Shown here in pieces: positions 39,588 to 49,536 of a stretch of DNA of 64,000 nt (the first letter of the stretch is position 1; every line of letters begins with the position of its first letter). The notes under the pieces were generated by a model. It ran no database searches. It was not told the DNA's origin and saw only the letters and a program-made list of their open reading frames with translations. Where the stretch lies: NCBI RefSeq assembly GCF_001563665.1, contig NZ_KQ961853.1:60812-124811 (forward strand), read 5' to 3'. A program made the position numbers and the translations under genes. The stretch comes from Gardnerella vaginalis (GTDB taxonomy: Bacteria; Actinomycetota; Actinomycetes; Actinomycetales; Bifidobacteriaceae).

Positions 39588-40169
39588 CTACATGCCTCGA
39601 GCGACACTTGATTTGCAGCGTGCCGCGCGCGAAGCTAAAGCCCATTGTTTCTGGGCATTTGTTAGATGCTGCTCTCGCTCTCCTCCTTGCAATGCTCCAG
39701 ATGGACGAAGAGCATGACAAATAGCTTGAGCTAAGGCATCAGCAGCATCAGCTGGAGTTGGCAAAACATTAAGACCAAGAAGGCGCGCAACCATACGCTC
39801 AACTTGCTTTTTTTCAGCTTTTCCATTACCAGCAACCGCAAGTTTTACTTCAGTAGGAGTATGTAAAGCAACTGGAATATTTCGCTGAGCAGCAACAAGC
39901 ATAGCAATACCTGCTACTTGAGCAGTGCCTAGAACAGTATTACGATTCTCTTGAGCAAACACTCTCTCAATAGAAACAACGTCTGGAGAAAAACGCTCAA
40001 TCTTTTCAACTAGACCATTGTAAATCTTTAATAGTCGCAAATCCTGAGAAAGATCCGGATCAGATCTCAACACATCGACGTGAATAAAAGAAAGCCGACG
40101 CGAAACGCCGGCTTCAATCACGCCAACCCCACAGCGAGTAAGCCCGGGGTCAACGCCAAAAATCATCAT
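39588..40169 (-). CDS. ruvC: Holliday junction resolvase RuvC
   Basis: The endonuclease that resolves four-way junctions. The 193-residue protein has the four acidic residues expected: Asp in F-G-V-D-P-G, Glu in S-I-E-R-V-F, and the pair in D-A-A-D-A-L-A-Q-A. The gene starts 6 bp after yebC with tandem ATG codons and GAGGAAG upstream. The C-terminal ~25 residues beyond the fold are basic. Confidence 0.98.
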   Translation of the reverse strand: MMIFGVDPGLTRCGVGVIEAGVSRRLSFIHVDVLRSDPDLSQDLRLLKIYNGLVEKIERFSPDVVSIERVFAQENRNTVLGTAQVAGIAMLVAAQRNIPVALHTPTEVKLAVAGNGKAEKKQVERMVARLLGLNVLPTPADAADALAQAICHALRPSGALQGGEREQHLTNAQKQWALASRAARCKSSVARGM

Positions 40170-40175
40170 ATGAAA

Positions 40176-40934
40176 CTATTCTGCTTCCTCAAGCTGAGCC
40201 ATAACTTCATCAGATGCAGTCCAATTACTATAAATATTCTGGACATCATCAAGGTCATCAAGATTATCAATCAAACGAGAAACCTTTTGAGCATCTTCAA
40301 AACTTAGCTCAACTTCATTATTCGGATGCATAATAATATCTGCAGAATCGTAATCAAAACCGGCTTCTTGCAAAGCTTTACGAACTGTTACTAAATCACT
40401 TGGATCAGTGTATACAGAATACACATCGCCGTCATCAGCAACATCTTCAGCACCAGCAACAGCAGCAACCTCGAAAAGCTTATCGTAATCAACGCCTTCA
40501 GAGGAAACCTCAATCAAGCCTTTACGCTCAAAGTTGAAACTCACAGAACCAGTTGTTGCCAAAGAACCATTACCTTTAGTAAGAGTAGAACGAACGTCAG
40601 CAGCAGCACGATTTCTATTATCTGTGAGGCATTCAATAATTAAACCAACGCCTGCAGGAGCATAGCCTTCGTAAACAATCTCCTCATAGTTTGCGCCGCC
40701 AGCTTCCTCACCAGAGCCACGCTTAACAGCGCGCTTGATGTTATCGGCAGGCATAGAAGCCTTTTTAGCTTTAACGATGGCATCATACAATGTTGGATTA
40801 CCATCAGGATCGCCACCCCCCAAACGTGCAGCGATTTCAATATTCTTAATAAGCTTAGCAAAAAGCTTACCACGCTTAGCGTCAATAGCAGCTTTCTTAT
40901 GCTTTGTGGTCGCCCACTTGGAATGACCTGACAT
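40176..40934 (-). CDS. yebC: YebC/PmpR family protein
   Basis: A 252-residue protein of the YebC family, annotated as a transcriptional regulator; members are also linked to relief of ribosome stalling at proline runs. The N terminus M-S-G-H-S-K-W and the A-G-R-x-G-x-G-D-P-type segment (here [13 protein letters not shown]) are diagnostic. The ATG at 40934 has AGGAG 5 bases upstream; a further in-frame start lies at 40964 and is rejected. ruvC follows directly. Confidence 0.96.
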   Translation of the reverse strand: MSGHSKWATTKHKKAAIDAKRGKLFAKLIKNIEIAARLGGGDPDGNPTLYDAIVKAKKASMPADNIKRAVKRGSGEEAGGANYEEIVYEGYAPAGVGLIIECLTDNRNRAAADVRSTLTKGNGSLATTGSVSFNFERKGLIEVSSEGVDYDKLFEVAAVAGAEDVADDGDVYSVYTDPSDLVTVRKALQEAGFDYDSADIIMHPNNEVELSFEDAQKVSRLIDNLDDLDDVQNIYSNWTASDEVMAQLEEAE

Positions 40935-41010
40935 GATGCTCCTAACAAATGTACAGTTATACAAACGTGACGATTTTAATGCACTTTAGCGACAAATCTT
41001 ATTATTATTT

Positions 41011-41655
41011 TTATTTAAGACCTTGTTTTACTTCAATAATTCTCTGAACAACGGTCACAATACCACCAATAGAAAGCAATATCATAGCGCAACTTAGCCA
41101 AAAAAGCTGATTAGTTAAACCAGAAATAGCCATAGAAATAAGTATCACAGCAACTCGATCAGCTCTAGTAATCAATCCACTTTTAGGATCAACTGAAATT
41201 GACTGACCGCGAGCGCGAGTATACGAAGTTACGAAAGCTGCCATTAGAGCAATTGCGCAACTAAGTAAACCAATATATTTTAATGAAATTCCAAGTACAG
41301 ATGGAAGGAAAATGCATACGTAAGAATTTTTAGCACGATACAAGCAAATCCCTATTGCAACAAATAATGACCAATCTGCAATGCGATCAAGAGTTGAATC
41401 AAGGAATGCACCGAATTTTGTACCACCAGTTGTCAATGATGCAACAGAGCCATCTAAACCATCTGCAAGTACAAAAATAGTAAGTAATATAGTTCCTACA
41501 ATAAGTTGACCCGTAAAAGCCGTCACAAATGCTGTAACAACTACTGCTAACGTGCCAACAATTGTTACAGAATTAGCACTTACACCTAAGCGAACTAGCA
41601 ATTTTGCAACCGGAGCAATAATGCGCTTAAAGCCACTTCGCAATGATTCCAACAT
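41011..41655 (-). CDS. pgsA: CDP-alcohol phosphatidyltransferase, probable phosphatidylinositol-phosphate synthase
   Basis: A 214-residue membrane enzyme with about six helices. The CDP-alcohol transferase motif is D-G-L-D-G-S-V-A-S followed by G-A-F-L-D-S-T-L-D, so all four aspartates are present. The arginine of the usual D-G-x-x-A-R is replaced by Ser. The G-G-T-K-F-G-A-F-L-D-S-T-x-D-R stretch resembles actinobacterial phosphatidylinositol-phosphate synthase, which makes the lipid from CDP-diacylglycerol and inositol phosphate. The position between thrS and yebC also fits. The ATG at 41655 follows AGGAAGG at 9 bases. Confidence 0.88.
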   Translation of the reverse strand: MLESLRSGFKRIIAPVAKLLVRLGVSANSVTIVGTLAVVVTAFVTAFTGQLIVGTILLTIFVLADGLDGSVASLTTGGTKFGAFLDSTLDRIADWSLFVAIGICLYRAKNSYVCIFLPSVLGISLKYIGLLSCAIALMAAFVTSYTRARGQSISVDPKSGLITRADRVAVILISMAISGLTNQLFWLSCAMILLSIGGIVTVVQRIIEVKQGLK

Positions 41656-41736
41656 TAAATGAAACCTTCCTAGCTCATTCACAAGTAAAACTTGTGTTCA
41701 GTTAACACTTTTATAGTACCGTGAGTATGTAAGAAA

Positions 41737-41768
41737 ATAGCAAAAAGATAGCAAAAAGATAGCAAAAG
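41737..41768. repeat. 11-bp tandem repeat in the thrS terminator tail
   Basis: ATAGCAAAAAG is present three times, the last copy one base short. On the minus strand these give successive CTTTTTGCTAT units directly after the thrS terminator stem, extending its T-rich tail. Confidence 0.9.
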
Positions 41769-41798
41769 CCCACACAACGTTAAGAAGCGTGGGCTTTT
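41764..41798 (-). terminator. Rho-independent terminator after thrS
   Basis: AAAAGCCCAC (41764-41773) pairs perfectly with GTGGGCTTTT (41789-41798). On the minus strand the stem is followed by TTTTGCTATCTTTTTG. It separates thrS from pgsA, so pgsA probably has its own promoter within the remaining ~100 bp. Confidence 0.9.
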
Positions 41799-41857
41799 GT
41801 TATTTAAGATTCAACTTATACAAAAGATTAAGCTATTTATTAAGTTAGATAACTTAA

Positions 41858-43888
41858 TCATTTAGTATAGCGCTCGAAATCTTCAGAAGTATTCACCTGA
41901 ACGCGCTGCTTAATAATGGATAAAATCCACTCTTTAGCTTGCTGGACAGGAACACCATTCAATTGGCTACCATCGCGGAATCGGAAGCTAACAGCATTAT
42001 TATTAACATCCTCTTCGCCAGCAATAATAGTGAATGGCACTTTAGATTTAGAAGCATTACGAATCTTCTTACCAAAGCGATCGTCAGAACTGTCCATTTC
42101 GCAACGAACCATATTCTCTTCCAAATCACTAATAAACTTTTGCAAATGCGGAGCAAACTCGTCTGCAACAGGAACACCAGTTACTTGCACTGGAGCAAGC
42201 CATGCTGGGAATGCGCCTGCATAATGCTCAAGCAAAATAGCAAAGAAACGCTCAATAGATCCAAAGAGTGCACGGTGAATCATAACAGGGCGCTGATGGC
42301 TACCGTCAGCTGCAATATACTCCAACTTAAAGCGCTCAGGCAAGTTGAAATCAAGCTGAATAGTAGAAACCTGCCAAGTACGTCCGATTGCATCGCGCGC
42401 TTGCACTGAAATCTTAGGACCATAGAATGCAGCTCCACCTGGATCGTCAACGAGTTCCAAACCAGACTCTTTAGCAACCTCAGCTAAAGTGCTAGTTGCT
42501 TCTTGCCAAATCTCATCAGAACCAACAAACTTGTGCTCATCTTTAGTAGAAAGCTCCAAATAGAAATCATTCAAACCAAAGTCTTTAAGAAGACCAAGCA
42601 CAAAGTTAAGCAAGCTCTTTAACTCATCACGCATCTGTTCACGAGTGCAATAAATATGCGAATCATCTTGAGTTAATCCGCGCACACGAGTTAAACCATG
42701 AACAACACCAGACTTTTCGTAACGATATACAGTACCAAACTCGAACAAGCGCAAAGGAAGCTCACGATAAGAACGCTGACGCGATTTGAAAATCAAATTA
42801 TGCATTGGGCAATTCATTGGTTTCAAATAGTAATCAGCACCTTGACGAGTAACGTTACCATTTTCGTCACGTTCTTCATCAAGTTTCATCGGAGGATACA
42901 TTCCATCCTTATACCATTGCAAATGGCCTGAAGTTTCATACAAACCACCTTTAGTAATATGAGGAGTTTGCACAAAGCTATAATGATGCTTGCGATGCTG
43001 CTCTCTAGAATAATCTTCCATTGCGTTAATAATCGCAGCACCCTTTGGATGGAATACTGCCAATCCTGGGCCAATCTCATCTGGGAATGAGAACAAATCC
43101 ATCTCTTGACCAAGCTTACGATGATCACGCTTAGCAGCTTCTTCCATACGAGTTGTATAAGCCTTAAGCTCTTCCTTGCTAGGCCATGCAGTGCCGTAAA
43201 TTCGCTGAAGCATAGGATTATGCTCAGAGCCACGCCAGTAAGCAGCAGCAACACGCTCAAGCTTAAAAGCTTTAATATAACGCGTGTTTGGCAAGTGAGG
43301 ACCTCTGCACAAATCGCTCCAGACTTTATTGCCTTCGCGATCCAAGTTGTCGTACATGCTAAGCTCATGCTTGCTGATTTCTCCAGAGGCAGCAGGATCA
43401 AGAGCAGCTTCTTTATCTTCAATCAACTCCAACTTATAAGGTTGATTTGCTTCTTCAGCTCGCGCTTCATCTTCAGTTACAACGCGGCGATGGAAGGATT
43501 GCGACTCTTTAATAATGCGCTGCATATGCTTTTCGATTTGCTTCAAATCGTCCGGAGTAAACGGAGTATCAACATCGAAATCATAGTAGAAGCCGTCTTT
43601 AATTACAGGACCTACGCCCAACTTTGCGTCTGGTCGAATTTCTTGAACAGCTTGAGCCATCACGTGAGTAGCGGAATGACGCATGATTGCGATGCCATCT
43701 TCACTATCAAGAGCCACTGATTCCACGGTATCGCCATCATGCAGAGGCGTGTACAAATCACGCAACTCTCCATTTAAACGCACAGCAATAATATTTTTAT
43801 CTTCCGCGAAAAGTTGTACGCCAGTGAAGCTTGCATCCACCTCCTTGCGTTCCTCGTTTACTGTGATGGAGATGGTATTTTCAGCCAT
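41858..43888 (-). CDS. thrS: Threonyl-tRNA synthetase
   Basis: A class II synthetase of 676 residues. An N-terminal TGS domain is followed by the editing domain (H-S-A-T-H near residue 73) and the catalytic core. The core has the zinc cysteine in M-N-C-P-M-H-N, motif 2 near F-G-T-V-Y-R-Y-E, and motif 3 [10 protein letters not shown], then the C-terminal anticodon-binding domain. AAAGGA lies 6 bases before the ATG. The 170-bp leader has a hairpin between GGTCT and AGACC (43909-43934) and a possible TTGACG -35 at 43993-43998 (minus strand). It does not match a T-box element. Confidence 0.98.
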   Translation of the reverse strand: MAENTISITVNEERKEVDASFTGVQLFAEDKNIIAVRLNGELRDLYTPLHDGDTVESVALDSEDGIAIMRHSATHVMAQAVQEIRPDAKLGVGPVIKDGFYYDFDVDTPFTPDDLKQIEKHMQRIIKESQSFHRRVVTEDEARAEEANQPYKLELIEDKEAALDPAASGEISKHELSMYDNLDREGNKVWSDLCRGPHLPNTRYIKAFKLERVAAAYWRGSEHNPMLQRIYGTAWPSKEELKAYTTRMEEAAKRDHRKLGQEMDLFSFPDEIGPGLAVFHPKGAAIINAMEDYSREQHRKHHYSFVQTPHITKGGLYETSGHLQWYKDGMYPPMKLDEERDENGNVTRQGADYYLKPMNCPMHNLIFKSRQRSYRELPLRLFEFGTVYRYEKSGVVHGLTRVRGLTQDDSHIYCTREQMRDELKSLLNFVLGLLKDFGLNDFYLELSTKDEHKFVGSDEIWQEATSTLAEVAKESGLELVDDPGGAAFYGPKISVQARDAIGRTWQVSTIQLDFNLPERFKLEYIAADGSHQRPVMIHRALFGSIERFFAILLEHYAGAFPAWLAPVQVTGVPVADEFAPHLQKFISDLEENMVRCEMDSSDDRFGKKIRNASKSKVPFTIIAGEEDVNNNAVSFRFRDGSQLNGVPVQQAKEWILSIIKQRVQVNTSEDFERYTK

Positions 43889-44058
43889 AATTGTCCTTTT
43901 CTATCGGGGTCTTGCGTTACTAATGTGCAGACCTGGACTTGCGTGGCGTCGAATTTAATGCGGTTAAATTTTAAGATTAAATCGCTAAACGACGTCAATC
44001 ATGCGCATTGTTCACGCACAATTCATTGATACTCTATGACACTCTTAAGACTTAAATA

Positions 44059-44919
44059 TTACGCTGATTTAATTTGTTTCTTAAATACACTAAAAACAAA
44101 CCATTCACTAAATTTCATAATCAAGAAGAAAGATCCAGCAACAATTGCAATAGTTCCTCCTGCAGAAAGCTTTAAGATTACTGATAACGCTAATCCAACA
44201 AGCGATATAAAAATAGATGAAATTACGCAAGTAAAAACAAACTTGTTTATAGAAGATATCCTATTCTTCAAAGCTGCAGCAGGAGCAGCAATCAAAGATA
44301 CAGACACAACAGTTCCAACAGCAGGAATAATAACCGAAACTGTGATAATAATTAACGCCAATACAACAACTTGCATTAAACCATATCTTCCACCGGATGC
44401 TTTGTAATCAATAGGATCAAATGAGCAATGAATAAGATTAGAACAATTAAAACTCCATACACCTAAAGCAATTACAAAAGACAATATAGCTAAAGTCACA
44501 TCAACTGGAGTGCAATTAAGTAACGAACCTGTTAAAAATCCTTCAATTTTAAGAGGCAAGGGAGAAAACCATTTGTTTAGAAAGTATCCACTAGCAAAAC
44601 CAACAGTCAAAGTTATTCCTGCAGCAGCTTGAGAAGATATACCTTTTAATTTAGAAACAAAATGCATAACAAGAGAAAGAAAAATACAAGATAAAGTTGC
44701 ACCAATAAAAAGACCTGTAGACATCACATTTTGATCAATTGTGTACAAAGATGTACAAACAACGCCAAGTACAGCTCCAGGAAAAGCTGCATGCGTAATA
44801 GATTCTGTAAAAAATACGCGCTGATTTAGCAATGCTAAAGACCCTACTAATCCACATAAAGCTCCTACAGCAATTGCTTCTACAATAGGAAGCGCAATAA
44901 TTTGCCAAATACTTACCAT
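44059..44919 (-). CDS. Metal ABC transporter permease (second)
   Basis: An ABC-3 family membrane permease of about 287 residues with seven to nine helices, including the conserved A-L-C-G-L-V-G-S and H-A-A-F-P-G-A-V-L-G-V segments. The ATG at 44919 overlaps the stop of the first permease by one base (TAATG), so the two are translationally coupled. It would form a heterodimeric channel with the upstream permease in the zinc/manganese importer. Confidence 0.93.
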   Translation of the reverse strand: MVSIWQIIALPIVEAIAVGALCGLVGSLALLNQRVFFTESITHAAFPGAVLGVVCTSLYTIDQNVMSTGLFIGATLSCIFLSLVMHFVSKLKGISSQAAAGITLTVGFASGYFLNKWFSPLPLKIEGFLTGSLLNCTPVDVTLAILSFVIALGVWSFNCSNLIHCSFDPIDYKASGGRYGLMQVVVLALIIITVSVIIPAVGTVVSVSLIAAPAAALKNRISSINKFVFTCVISSIFISLVGLALSVILKLSAGGTIAIVAGSFFLIMKFSEWFVFSVFKKQIKSA

Positions 44920-45935
44920 TACTTGCACATACCTTTATTAAAATCAGATTCACTAGAGCAAGGAACACTAGAACTATCTGCACTATCTGCACTATCTGCA
45001 CTAGTTTCATTTTCTTTAAGTACACGATGAACTTTATTTCTATTAGAATCCAACATTGCACAGAAAACTCTATAGAAGAATCTAAAGATCAACACAATTA
45101 CAAACATCGCACACATACTTAAAGCAACAGCAGCTTGCGGAGAAATAGGATGATCAAGCTCAAGATTCATAACATACATTCCAAGAATCACACCTAAAAT
45201 ACCGACAGTAATAGCAACAGCAACCATTCGTCCTACAGTTCTAGATACCAATCGAGCACTAGAAGCAGGAATTACAAGATATCCAATAACAAGTAAAACG
45301 CCGACAGCAGAAGATGCTGAAACTACAACAGCAGCAATACCAACATTTAACACAATATCTACAAGCAAAGTATTTGCACCCATAAGAGGTGAGGAAGCTC
45401 TATCAAACGCAACTATAATTTGCTTCTTCCAAGTTGCTAGAAGAACAACAATTGCAAATAAACAAATCCAGATAGCTTGACTCATGCGCTCATTTGTAAC
45501 ATCAAGAAGTCTACCAAACATAAGCGCTTCAAGCTGGCCAGACATATCTCCTTTTTTAAGAGAAATTACAACACCTAGAGCGAAAAAAGTAGTTAAAACA
45601 GTAGCAATAATAGACTCATTTATACGAGTAGAACGAGAAGCCCAAACTAGTGCAGCAACCAAAAAGATCGCACATATTGAAGCTCCCGGAATAATTTGAC
45701 TTATTCCACCATATAAAGCACCAACCACAATTCCTGGAAAAATTCCATGAACTATCGCTTCAGCATTAAACTCTGCACATCGTAAATTCACGAATACTCC
45801 AACAATTCCACTAGCTATAGATAGAACTAGAAGCAAGCAAAAAGGACGGAAAATGTAAGGCGCAGATGCAATAAAGTCAAAGCCGGGTATTGATTCAAGA
45901 ACTTTTCTTAACGACTCAACTAATTGTGCAAGCAT
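44919..45935 (-). CDS. Metal ABC transporter permease (first)
   Basis: An ABC-3 family permease of 338 residues. It shows N-L-R-C-A-E-F-N-A-E-A-I-V-H-G-I-F-P-G-I-V-V-G and L-L-V-I-G-Y-L-V-I-P-A, both typical of Zn/Mn importers. The C-terminal ~40 residues are a Ser/Asp-rich tail (A-D-S-A-D-S-A-D-S). It begins 5 bp after the ATPase gene. Confidence 0.94.
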   Translation of the reverse strand: MLAQLVESLRKVLESIPGFDFIASAPYIFRPFCLLLVLSIASGIVGVFVNLRCAEFNAEAIVHGIFPGIVVGALYGGISQIIPGASICAIFLVAALVWASRSTRINESIIATVLTTFFALGVVISLKKGDMSGQLEALMFGRLLDVTNERMSQAIWICLFAIVVLLATWKKQIIVAFDRASSPLMGANTLLVDIVLNVGIAAVVVSASSAVGVLLVIGYLVIPASSARLVSRTVGRMVAVAITVGILGVILGMYVMNLELDHPISPQAAVALSMCAMFVIVLIFRFFYRVFCAMLDSNRNKVHRVLKENETSADSADSADSSSVPCSSESDFNKGMCK

Positions 45936-45940
45936 ATGTG

Positions 45941-46744
45941 TCAGACTTCTGTAATTTTGGAAATTTGCGGGAAATCGGATTTAGAATCACTAATCTTAGA
46001 ATCCTCTTCAGCTAGCTTATAAAGCGTAAGACCAGCACTATCAGCAGGAATACTTCCACCGTAAGCAATAGAAATATTCTCTTTAGTCATTACTTCATGA
46101 AGAGATCCAAAAGCAACCTGACGCCCAGCTAAAAGCAAAGCTTTTTCGCAAATCGCATCAGCAATAACTAAATCGTGAGTTGAAACAACAAACGAAATAC
46201 CATCTTTTTTAGCTGATTTCATTATGTTAAGTAATTCTTTACGATTTGGCTCGTCAAGCCCATTAAAAGGCTCATCAAGTAATATAAGCGTTGGATGTGC
46301 AACAATAGCTCTAGCAAGCAAAATTCTCTGGCGTTGACCTCCTGAAAGATCACCGAATCTTACATCAGCTCTATTAAACAATCCAACATGTTTAAGAGCG
46401 TCCTCAACAGCTTTTTTCTGATCTTTTTTAAGCAAACCAAGAAATCCTGTTTTCCTACTTAAGCCCATAGCTACAACTTGACGTGCTGTAATTGGAAAAG
46501 TCAAGTCTAAATCTACTTGCTGAGGAACATAACCAATAGATATATCTTTTGGCATACTCAATTCGCCACGACTTACACGTACAATACCAATAATAGCTTG
46601 CAAAAACGTTGTTTTTCCAGAACCATTAGGACCTATTAAAGCCAAAGCTTCACCAGCTTGTACATTGCCGTTAATCCCAGTCACAACAGTTTTATAACCG
46701 TACGCTAGGTCGCAATTCTTCATTGCAAGGACGCTCTTACTCAA
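45941..46744 (-). CDS. Metal ABC transporter ATP-binding protein
   Basis: The 267-residue ATPase of the Zn/Mn-type importer. Walker A is G-P-N-G-S-G-K-T-T, signature L-S-G-G-Q-R-Q-R-I and Walker B L-I-L-L-D-E-P-F-N-G-L-D. The TTG at 46744 is the likely start because AAAGG lies 7 bases upstream; the first ATG lies seven codons later. It begins 19 bp after the binding-protein gene. Confidence 0.95.
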   Translation of the reverse strand: MSKSVLAMKNCDLAYGYKTVVTGINGNVQAGEALALIGPNGSGKTTFLQAIIGIVRVSRGELSMPKDISIGYVPQQVDLDLTFPITARQVVAMGLSRKTGFLGLLKKDQKKAVEDALKHVGLFNRADVRFGDLSGGQRQRILLARAIVAHPTLILLDEPFNGLDEPNRKELLNIMKSAKKDGISFVVSTHDLVIADAICEKALLLAGRQVAFGSLHEVMTKENISIAYGGSIPADSAGLTLYKLAEEDSKISDSKSDFPQISKITEV

Positions 46745-46763
46745 TTTTTTGCCTTTATATAGT

Positions 46764-47948
46764 TTACTTCTTTAATGAATCACTAACTGACTCCGGAAGG
46801 TCTGGAACCTTACCATTCCATGCATTTACAAGAGTTTTAACATTGTGAACAATAGAACCAATGTAAGTTTCACCATCAGATCCAACAGGTCCTAAAGAAT
46901 CACCATAAAGCGCATCATCGCCGATAATAGCTTTAACACCTGCAGCAGAAGCAACAGCCTTAATAGATTTCGAATTATTTGAGTTTTCAGCAAACAATGC
47001 TACAGCACCAGACTTCTTAACATCTTCTGCAGCTTTCTTTATATGGTCTGCTGTAGCATCTTGCTGACTATTGAAATCAGAAAGTGCAGCACCAATAAAC
47101 TTCACATTATAATCACGCGAGAAGTATCCAAATGCATCATGAGAAGTGAAGAGTACACGATGCTCTTTAGGAACACTATTCAGAGCTTGCGTTGCCCAAG
47201 AATCCAAATCAGTTAAAGACTTAACAAACTTTTCAACATGCTCGTCAAAAATAGACTTGCTTTCCGGAAGAGCTTTACCAAGGAAAGCGCCGATATTTTT
47301 AACTTGAATCATCGTATTCTTAGTGCTAGTCCAAATATGTGGATCATATTGGAATTCAGGTTCTTTCTCGCCCTCTTCTGGAGGGAATGGCCACTTTTCA
47401 GCATGAACCTTCGCGATTCCACGATCTACTTTGTAAGGAAGATTCTTTTCTTTTGCAAGTTCTCCATTAAGATCTTTAATTTCGCTTGCTGTGAGAATTC
47501 CAGAAGTTACACCCATCGTACCTTTAAAGCCAGTTGCTTCAACAGCTTGATCCAAGAAATGCTCAAGATCAACGCCTGAAACAAGCATTAAATCTGCTTT
47601 AGAAAGAGCTTTAGACTGAGATGGAGTCATTTCATGCTCATGAGCAGAAGCATTCGGAGCAAGCAAGCAAGTCAAGTTAATAGTTGATTTTGCTTTATCT
47701 TTAGGCGCTCCTATTACAGACTTCTTACCTTGAGAATCAGTCTTATTAAGACTTAGTCCAGAATTTGCATCTGCAGTAGATGCAATTTGAGTAACATAAT
47801 CACAAATTTGTGTAGTAGTAGCAACAACATTTACTTGATTTCCACTTGCTTTTTGATCCGTAGTTTTAGTAGAAGATCCGCAAGCACACATACTTAATGT
47901 AACCAACGCAGCTGTAGCAACAGTTGCAAAAATTCGTGCAGTTTTCAC
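46764..47948 (-). CDS. Zinc/manganese ABC transporter substrate-binding lipoprotein
   Basis: A cluster 9 (ZnuA/TroA-type) binding protein of 394 residues. The lipoprotein signal ends at M-C-A-C-G-S-S. Probable metal ligands are a His in A-H-E-H-E-M-T-P-S, His in D-P-H-I-W-T-S, His in T-S-H-D-A-F-G-Y-F and an acidic residue in the I-I-G-D-D region. The third His, where manganese-type proteins tend to have Glu, favours zinc. There is no long His-rich loop. The start is GTG with AAAGGA 6 bases upstream. It heads the operon. Confidence 0.94.
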   Translation of the reverse strand: MKTARIFATVATAALVTLSMCACGSSTKTTDQKASGNQVNVVATTTQICDYVTQIASTADANSGLSLNKTDSQGKKSVIGAPKDKAKSTINLTCLLAPNASAHEHEMTPSQSKALSKADLMLVSGVDLEHFLDQAVEATGFKGTMGVTSGILTASEIKDLNGELAKEKNLPYKVDRGIAKVHAEKWPFPPEEGEKEPEFQYDPHIWTSTKNTMIQVKNIGAFLGKALPESKSIFDEHVEKFVKSLTDLDSWATQALNSVPKEHRVLFTSHDAFGYFSRDYNVKFIGAALSDFNSQQDATADHIKKAAEDVKKSGAVALFAENSNNSKSIKAVASAAGVKAIIGDDALYGDSLGPVGSDGETYIGSIVHNVKTLVNAWNGKVPDLPESVSDSLKK

Positions 47949-48426
47949 AATTTTCCTTTCGGGAAGTTACGCTATTCGCGCTTTAAATCTCTAGTCAGTT
48001 TTACTGTAGTCAGTTTTAAATTCTGTTTTATTATCTAGTTCACGATATTTTCCAATTTCTTAATTAGGAAAGATTATCGTTAGCAATAACGCTTATAGCA
48101 TAGAAAAAATCTAGTGCAAGGTCAACGAAATTGTGAAAAAACAAATTTTTTTTTTGCAAAAAAGCATTTTTTAAATCTTCTATCTGATATAATGCAAGAT
48201 TCTTAAAACTTGTAATAAAATTCACTAAAGTAAATAAACAAGCAACATACATAATTTATCTAATGCTAAACAAAGATTTTTACTTACATTCATTTAAGAA
48301 AAATCGCATAGAATAACATGGCAACACGCCGCGACACGCCAAACTTAAAAAATTTTTAATTTTCTCTTATTTTTCGCAAAAACATACACATCAATTAAAG
48401 ACAAGATTATTACTACAATTATAAGA
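47949..48426. promoter_or_regulatory. Divergent control region of the metal importer and hydrate dehydratase
   Basis: This 478-bp gap holds no gene. An inverted repeat CGTTA-GCAA-TAACG at 48078-48091 is a candidate metal-repressor operator about 130 bp upstream of the binding-protein gene, though it matches no Zur consensus exactly. A 7-base direct repeat TAGTCAG occurs twice near 47992-48014. A run of ten T (48146-48155) is the longest homopolymer noticed in the window. Promoters were not fixed. Confidence 0.4.
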
Positions 48427-49491
48427 ATGAAACTATGCCAAGCTACTCTTAAAGAATCTTCAAATTCACGCCAAATTGTATTCGTTGAATTAAAAGACGC
48501 AAATAAATACCTTAAAAAGCCTGATTTAGACTCAAACAAATATTCACGCGGAGTCCTAGGAGTTATAACAGGTTCAAATGAATATCCAGGAGCTGCAATA
48601 CTAACAACTAGCGCTGCATCAAAAAGCAATATTGGCATGGTACGTTACGCTGGAGCATTACGCGCTCAAAATCTTGTATTGCAAGCATCACCAGAGATAG
48701 TCGTTTCACAAAAATTGCAAGGAAAAGTCAACGCTATAACACTTGGATCAGGGATTCCAGATTCAAAACATTGTAAAGATAATGAAACCAAAGAGCAAAG
48801 AGAATATATTTCAGAAATTTTGAAGTTATATTCAATAAACAAAAAAGACGAAAACAAAACAAATACAAATAATTTAGAAAATGTATTACAACAAAACACT
48901 CCCCCTATTTGCGTAGATGCTGGAGCATTAGATCTATTGCCTGAAAAAGTATCATCAAAAGTTATATTAACTCCACACTATTCAGAATTAAGTTCACTTT
49001 TAAAAAGATATGAGATTTACGCAAGCGCGCAGCTTATAGCAACAAATCCAACAGACTACGCAATTCTTGCAGCAAATCTAACGAATGCAACAGTTTTACT
49101 TAAAGGTTCAAACACTATTGTTGCTTCACCAGAAAATCTAGATCTTCCAATATACATTTCTAATTACGGACCATCTTGGCTTGCTACTGCAGGATCTGGA
49201 GATGTTTTAGCTGGAATTTTAGGAGCTCTACTAGCACAAAACTATTCGAATCCAAGTGACTACAGCAAACAAGAAAACAGTCTTAACTATGCATTGATTG
49301 CATCAAGTGCAGCAACAATACACAGCTTTGCATCAATTTTGGCATCACATAAAACTCAAAACTACAACTATAATAACGAAATTAAAAAAATTCTAAATAC
49401 AAAAGAGGATCTAATAATAGAACATCCAATAGTTGCAAAAGACATAATTGAAGCACTCGAACAAGCAATTGGGCTTATTATGAAACTATAA
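48427..49491 (+). CDS. nnrD: NAD(P)H-hydrate dehydratase (YjeF C-terminal / NnrD type)
   Basis: Repairs damaged NADHX/NADPHX by ATP- or ADP-dependent dehydration. The 354-residue protein has a ribokinase-like fold with G-V-L-G-V-I-T-G-S, Y-P-G-A-A-I-L-T, an L-T-P-H-Y-S-E-L segment and the nucleotide-binding T-A-G-S-G-D-V-L-A-G-I. It lacks the N-terminal epimerase domain found in many YjeF proteins. An Asn/Lys/Thr-rich insertion (about residues 125-155) is unusual. No strong ribosome-binding site precedes the ATG. Confidence 0.93.
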   Translation: MKLCQATLKESSNSRQIVFVELKDANKYLKKPDLDSNKYSRGVLGVITGSNEYPGAAILTTSAASKSNIGMVRYAGALRAQNLVLQASPEIVVSQKLQGKVNAITLGSGIPDSKHCKDNETKEQREYISEILKLYSINKKDENKTNTNNLENVLQQNTPPICVDAGALDLLPEKVSSKVILTPHYSELSSLLKRYEIYASAQLIATNPTDYAILAANLTNATVLLKGSNTIVASPENLDLPIYISNYGPSWLATAGSGDVLAGILGALLAQNYSNPSDYSKQENSLNYALIASSAATIHSFASILASHKTQNYNYNNEIKKILNTKEDLIIEHPIVAKDIIEALEQAIGLIMKL

Positions 49492-49536
49492 AACTCTTAA
49501 GCGAATAACATACAACATAACAAGAAAGATAAAATA

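Noticed and set aside
43889-44058. T-box riboswitch before thrS
   Set aside because: The leader has a small hairpin but no T-box consensus (no TGGNACC-type sequence) and no specifier loop was found.
48064-48252. Minus-strand 62-codon frame in the metal importer control region
   Set aside because: It crosses the T-tract and candidate operator, is rich in Phe/Leu/Asn codons expected from AT-rich DNA, and has no start signals.
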